DNA of 45,026 nucleotides from Gammaproteobacteria bacterium (GTDB lineage: Bacteria > Pseudomonadota > Gammaproteobacteria > Eutrophobiales > Eutrophobiaceae): positions 1 through 45,026 of the forward strand of contig JANQJZ010000035.1 of NCBI GenBank assembly GCA_028281365.1, in the 5' to 3' direction. Made by a program: the position numbers and the translations under genes. Position 1 is the stretch's first letter. Each line of letters begins with the position of its first letter. The notes under the pieces were generated by a model. It ran no database searches. It was not told where the DNA came from and saw nothing but the letters and a program-made list of their open reading frames with translations. Below, piece after piece: positions 42,083-45,026 of the stretch.

Positions 42083-45026
42083 TTATAGTGAAGCGTTACT
42101 GTTTAATCTCGAGGTAATTTGGTTCGCTAGTTCTTCAGATTGAGAAAGTTCAATCTCTGTTAACTCTTTTTCCAACATATCCCGGCGCCGAATATCCATG
42201 GCATTACCCTGGTTTGCAACGATTTGATACCACGCCAGTGCCTGAACCTTATCTTGTCTAATGCCCTCACCATTTAAATACATGGTAGCCAGGTTACGTT
42301 GTGCAATTGTGTAACCCTGTTCGGCAGCTTTTCGGTACCATTCAGCGGCTTTTTTCTGATCCTGACGTACCCCTTCGCCGTATGCGTAACAAACACCGAC
42401 TTTATATTGGGCTAATGCATAACCTTTTTCTGCAGATTCGAGAAAAAGATTGAATGCATTTCGATCATTTTGCGGAACACCATCACCGAATGCAAAAGCC
42501 AATGCTTTTTCATATTCCATTTTTCCAGTTGTATCGTTTGTCGTATCTGTTTGATTACTTTCATCGAGATCAACCAAACGGTCATCGCTTGCAGGTAGAG
42601 ATTCAGTCCTGGCCATTTGTTGTTTTTGTAAGTTAGCGAGATTATGTTTAGCAGATTCATGTCCCCGATCAGCAGCAAGCGCATACCAATCTGCTGCCTG
42701 TTTATCATTCTGACTAACACCTTCACCCATTAAATACATGTTACCTAGACTATATTGTGCATCAGTATGCCCTTGTTGTGCTGCACGACGGTACCAAAGT
42801 GCAGCCTGTGCATAATCCTGTTTTACACCATTACCCGAATAATATTGTGTACCTAATTTATACTGTGCATCCTTATCACCCTGGATAGCAAGCTGTTGAA
42901 TATTATCAGCATTGTTTTCTACAGTAATTTGTTCAGTATCGATATCACTTACTAATGTTTCACTATTTCCTGCAGAAGAAGATTCTGCTGAGGGTTCCGC
43001 GAGAGCAACTACTTCTGGCTCATCAGTAGTATTATCTTCACTTTCAGAAGAAAACATTTCTCCGAAGAAACCAAACAAACCGCCGGATTCTTCTGAATCA
43101 ACGGATGTTTCTTCTGAAGATTCCGCTATCGCTGTTTCTGACTCAGTGTTTGAATTGTCAGTTTCAGTTTCTGTAGTAAGTTCTGGTTCAGTTGGTTCAA
43201 CTGTTTCATCCGGATTTTGTTCTACAGTCCGGGGTTCCTCTGCTGTCGATAACTGAGTTGATGTAGTTTGACTGTCTTCATTATTATCTATCGTTTCGGT
43301 TTCATCGCTACCAAAAAGTTGCTGAAAGAAACTGGGCGAAGATGTTTGTTCGGTTTCACCCTGATCAATCATTGCTATGTTTTCAGTTTCGTCTATCTCT
43401 ACTGTCTCTGTTTCAGTATCTTCAGATTCTAACGGGGTATACGGTGTCTCGATGACCGTTGCGACTGCGGCCGGTTCTTCATTAACGTCAGCCACGATTG
43501 CTTCATCTTCAGACGCATCAGGAATAGCAGAGACGGTTTCGATTTCTTCTTCATCTTTCTTGTCAGATAAGAACAGTCTGGAGAAGAACCCCCCGGATTC
43601 TTCTTCAGTTTCGACTTCGGGTTCGTCTGCATCAGCTATAGCAGTTGTTGCCGTGTCATCAGATTCTAATGGGATATACGGTGTCTCGATATCTGTTGTT
43701 GCGGCCGGGGTCGGTTCTTCATTAGCGTCAGCCACGATTGCTTCAGTTTCAGATGTATCAGGAACATCTTGTTCAATGTCTTCTTGTGATGTTTCTGATG
43801 AATTATCTTCATTTGTACCGAATATACCTCCTAGTAGACCAAGTAAACCGGATTGTTTTTCCTCAGTTTCTGCTGTCTGATCTAATGAATCAGCAGTGTC
43901 ATCCTGTTTATCCGCTACGGTAACTTCATCTACAACATCTTCTTCTTTTATATTATCAGGTTCTTGTAATTTGTTTTGCTGGGCTAAAGCTTGTTGTTTT
44001 AATTGGTTTTCGCGTTTTATCGCCTCCAGCTTTTCAAGGTTTTTAAGATTGTTTCTGGCAGCGATATGACCTTGTTCACTTGCCAGTGCATACCATTTTG
44101 CGGCATCAGGATTACTCTGTTCGATACCTTCGCCGAGTAAATACATATTACCCAGGCTATATTGTGCATCCATATTGCCCTGGTCGGCTGATTTTTTGTA
44201 CCAGTTATAGGCTTCACGATAGTTTTGATTCACGCCTTTCCCGACATAAAAAAGTGAACCCAGATGCGCTTGTGCTTCACTATCTCCAGCTTCCGCTAAT
44301 GGTCTGAATTGTTTTATTGCTTCACCATAATCATTGTTCTTTAATGCACGACGTCCCGCACTAACACTATATTTACTCAGATCAACTTCTGCCTGTTGAG
44401 CAAGTTCGATTTCTTCAATAACTGGTTCAGGCTTGTCAAGCTTTGCAATAATTACATCTTCATCTTCAGACGTATCAGGAACAACCGAGACGGTTTCGAT
44501 TTCCTCTTCGTCCTTTGTGTCAGACGAGAACAGTCTGGAGAAGAAACCCTCGGATTCTTCTTCTTCCGTTTCAACTTCAGGTTCGTCTGTGTCAGCCACT
44601 GCAGCAGTCGTTGCCGTGTCATCAGGCTCTAATGGGTTAAACGGTGTCTCGATGTCCGTTGCGATCGGGGTTGGTTCTTCATTAGCATCAGCCACGATTG
44701 CTTCATCTTCTTCCGACGTATCAGGAACGACCGAGACGGTTTCGATTTCTTTCTCGTCTTTCTTGTCAGCTGAGAACAGTTTGGAGAAGAAGCCCTCGGA
44801 TTCTTCTTCCGTTTCAACTTCAGGTTCGTCTGCGTCAGCGACAGCAGTCGTTGCCGTGTTATCAGGTTCAAATGGGTTAAACGGTGTCTCGATGTCCGTT
44901 GTGACCGCGGTCGGTTCTTTATCAGCCACAACCTCTTCAGTCTCAACGTCAGACGTATCAGGAACGACAGAGACGGTTTCGATTTCTTCTTCGTCCTTTG
45001 TGTCAGCTGAGAACAGTTTGGAGAAG
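42083..45026 (-). CDS. Long acidic Sel1-repeat protein with repeated Phe-rich motifs (5' end outside the window)
   Basis: The frame is open to the window edge, so the N-terminus is missing; at least 980 residues remain. Three clusters of Sel1/TPR-like repeats are visible (about 203-295, 683-768 and 805-910, counted from the GTG at 44929), with units such as AQYSLGNMYLLGEGI. They are separated by long Glu/Asp/Thr/Ser-rich, probably disordered segments built from a 79-82-residue repeat (IETPFNP..., TATTA..., EPEVETEEE..., FFSKLF, EIETVSVVPDTS). Short amphipathic motifs recur: GFFSKLFS, GFFSRLFS, GLLGLLGGIFG, GFFSRLFL, SFFQQLFG and GLFGFFGEMF. Probably a scaffold; function unknown. mlaFED lies downstream on the same strand. 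Confidence 0.85.
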   Translation of the reverse strand, partial: FSKLFSADTKDEEEIETVSVVPDTSDVETEEVVADKEPTAVTTDIETPFNPFEPDNTATTAVADADEPEVETEEESEGFFSKLFSADKKDEKEIETVSVVPDTSEEDEAIVADANEEPTPIATDIETPFNPLEPDDTATTAAVADTDEPEVETEEEESEGFFSRLFSSDTKDEEEIETVSVVPDTSEDEDVIIAKLDKPEPVIEEIELAQQAEVDLSKYSVSAGRRALKNNDYGEAIKQFRPLAEAGDSEAQAHLGSLFYVGKGVNQNYREAYNWYKKSADQGNMDAQYSLGNMYLLGEGIEQSNPDAAKWYALASEQGHIAARNNLKNLEKLEAIKRENQLKQQALAQQNKLQEPDNIKEEDVVDEVTVADKQDDTADSLDQTAETEEKQSGLLGLLGGIFGTNEDNSSETSQEDIEQDVPDTSETEAIVADANEEPTPAATTDIETPYIPLESDDTATTAIADADEPEVETEEESGGFFSRLFLSDKKDEEEIETVSAIPDASEDEAIVADVNEEPAAVATVIETPYTPLESEDTETETVEIDETENIAMIDQGETEQTSSPSFFQQLFGSDETETIDNNEDSQTTSTQLSTAEEPRTVEQNPDETVEPTEPELTTETETDNSNTESETAIAESSEETSVDSEESGGLFGFFGEMFSSESEDNTTDEPEVVALAEPSAESSSAGNSETLVSDIDTEQITVENNADNIQQLAIQGDKDAQYKLGTQYYSGNGVKQDYAQAALWYRRAAQQGHTDAQYSLGNMYLMGEGVSQNDKQAADWYALAADRGHESAKHNLANLQKQQMARTESLPASDDRLVDLDESNQTDTTNDTTGKMEYEKALAFAFGDGVPQNDRNAFNLFLESAEKGYALAQYKVGVCYAYGEGVRQDQKKAAEWYRKAAEQGYTIAQRNLATMYLNGEGIRQDKVQALAWYQIVANQGNAMDIRRRDMLEKELTEIELSQSEELANQITSRLNSNASL
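44380..45026 (-). repeat. In-frame tandem repeat within the Sel1-protein gene
   Basis: At least two full copies and part of a third of a 237-246-base unit lie head to tail at the window edge. Successive FFS(K/R)LF motifs begin their second Phe near 45025, 44788 and 44542. A more diverged copy recurs at about 43780-43470. The array continues out of the window. Confidence 0.8.

Noticed and set aside
43377-43880. A 167-codon plus-strand frame opposite the Sel1 gene
   Set aside because: It is the antisense shadow of the Glu/Asp/Thr/Ser repeats and translates into a Ser/Val-rich low-complexity product.

Overview
The window is a stretch of chromosome from a moderately AT-rich gammaproteobacterium. 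The evidence is the tig-clpP-clpX-lon-hupB-ppiD cluster, ampD-ampE, lpxH, a triclosan-type fabI, glutathione reductase, and an Mla lipid-transport system. No gene points to a genus. Nothing looks like a prophage, integron, CRISPR array or insertion sequence. I see about 36 protein genes, seven intact tRNA genes, and a set of short palindromic repeats packed around the tRNA cluster.

Layout. 28-4849 (minus strand): nadC with an alanine/glycine:cation symporter; a membrane-anchored retropepsin-like protease; an egtC-egtB pair for ergothioneine-type chemistry. 4915-6353 (plus): ampD-ampE, cell-wall recycling. 6530-7812 (minus): ppiB then lpxH. 8045-10077 (plus): cysS and tRNAs Pro, Arg, His, Lys. 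10078-10652: a scrambled partial copy of tRNA-Lys broken up by palindromic elements. 10653-12059: a receiver-nucleotide cyclase protein and a small secreted cysteine-rich protein. 12244-20861: tRNA-Leu, tig, clpP, clpX, lon, hupB, tRNA-Val, tRNA-Asp, ppiD, the protein quality-control block. 20866-22886 (minus): fabI and a dicarboxylate/amino-acid:cation symporter. 22976-29596 (plus): a five-gene peptide ABC transporter operon that includes an acyl-CoA thioesterase. 29685-32793 (plus): an MlaC-like protein and an RND/MMPL transporter behind a perfect FNR-type site. 32812-38594: an APC permease, gor, a cation diffusion facilitator, and an FAD disulfide oxidoreductase coupled to a TVP38-type membrane protein. 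39308-41986: mlaC facing mlaF-E-D. 42083 to the window end (minus): a long acidic Sel1-repeat protein, cut by the window edge.

How the parts fit. Much of the window concerns the envelope: peptidoglycan recycling (AmpD/AmpE), lipid A (LpxH), fatty acids (FabI), outer-membrane protein folding (PpiD), and two lipid-shuttle systems (canonical Mla and a second MlaC homologue paired with an RND pump). A second theme is proteostasis, with a heat-shock-like promoter ahead of lon. A third is thiol/redox chemistry (EgtB/EgtC, glutathione reductase, the TVP38-linked oxidoreductase).

The most unusual material is (1) the family of about 50-120 bp palindromic elements between 6.38 and 10.39 kb, whose hairpin arms vary with compensating changes while their loops stay nearly fixed, and which sit inside duplicated fragments of tRNA-His and tRNA-Lys; (2) the FNR-site-controlled MlaC-like/RND pair; (3) the Sel1 protein with a recurring short amphipathic Phe-rich motif; and (4) the peptide transporter operon with an embedded thioesterase and a substrate-binding protein that seems anchored at both ends. 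Everything here was read by eye; no database search was run.
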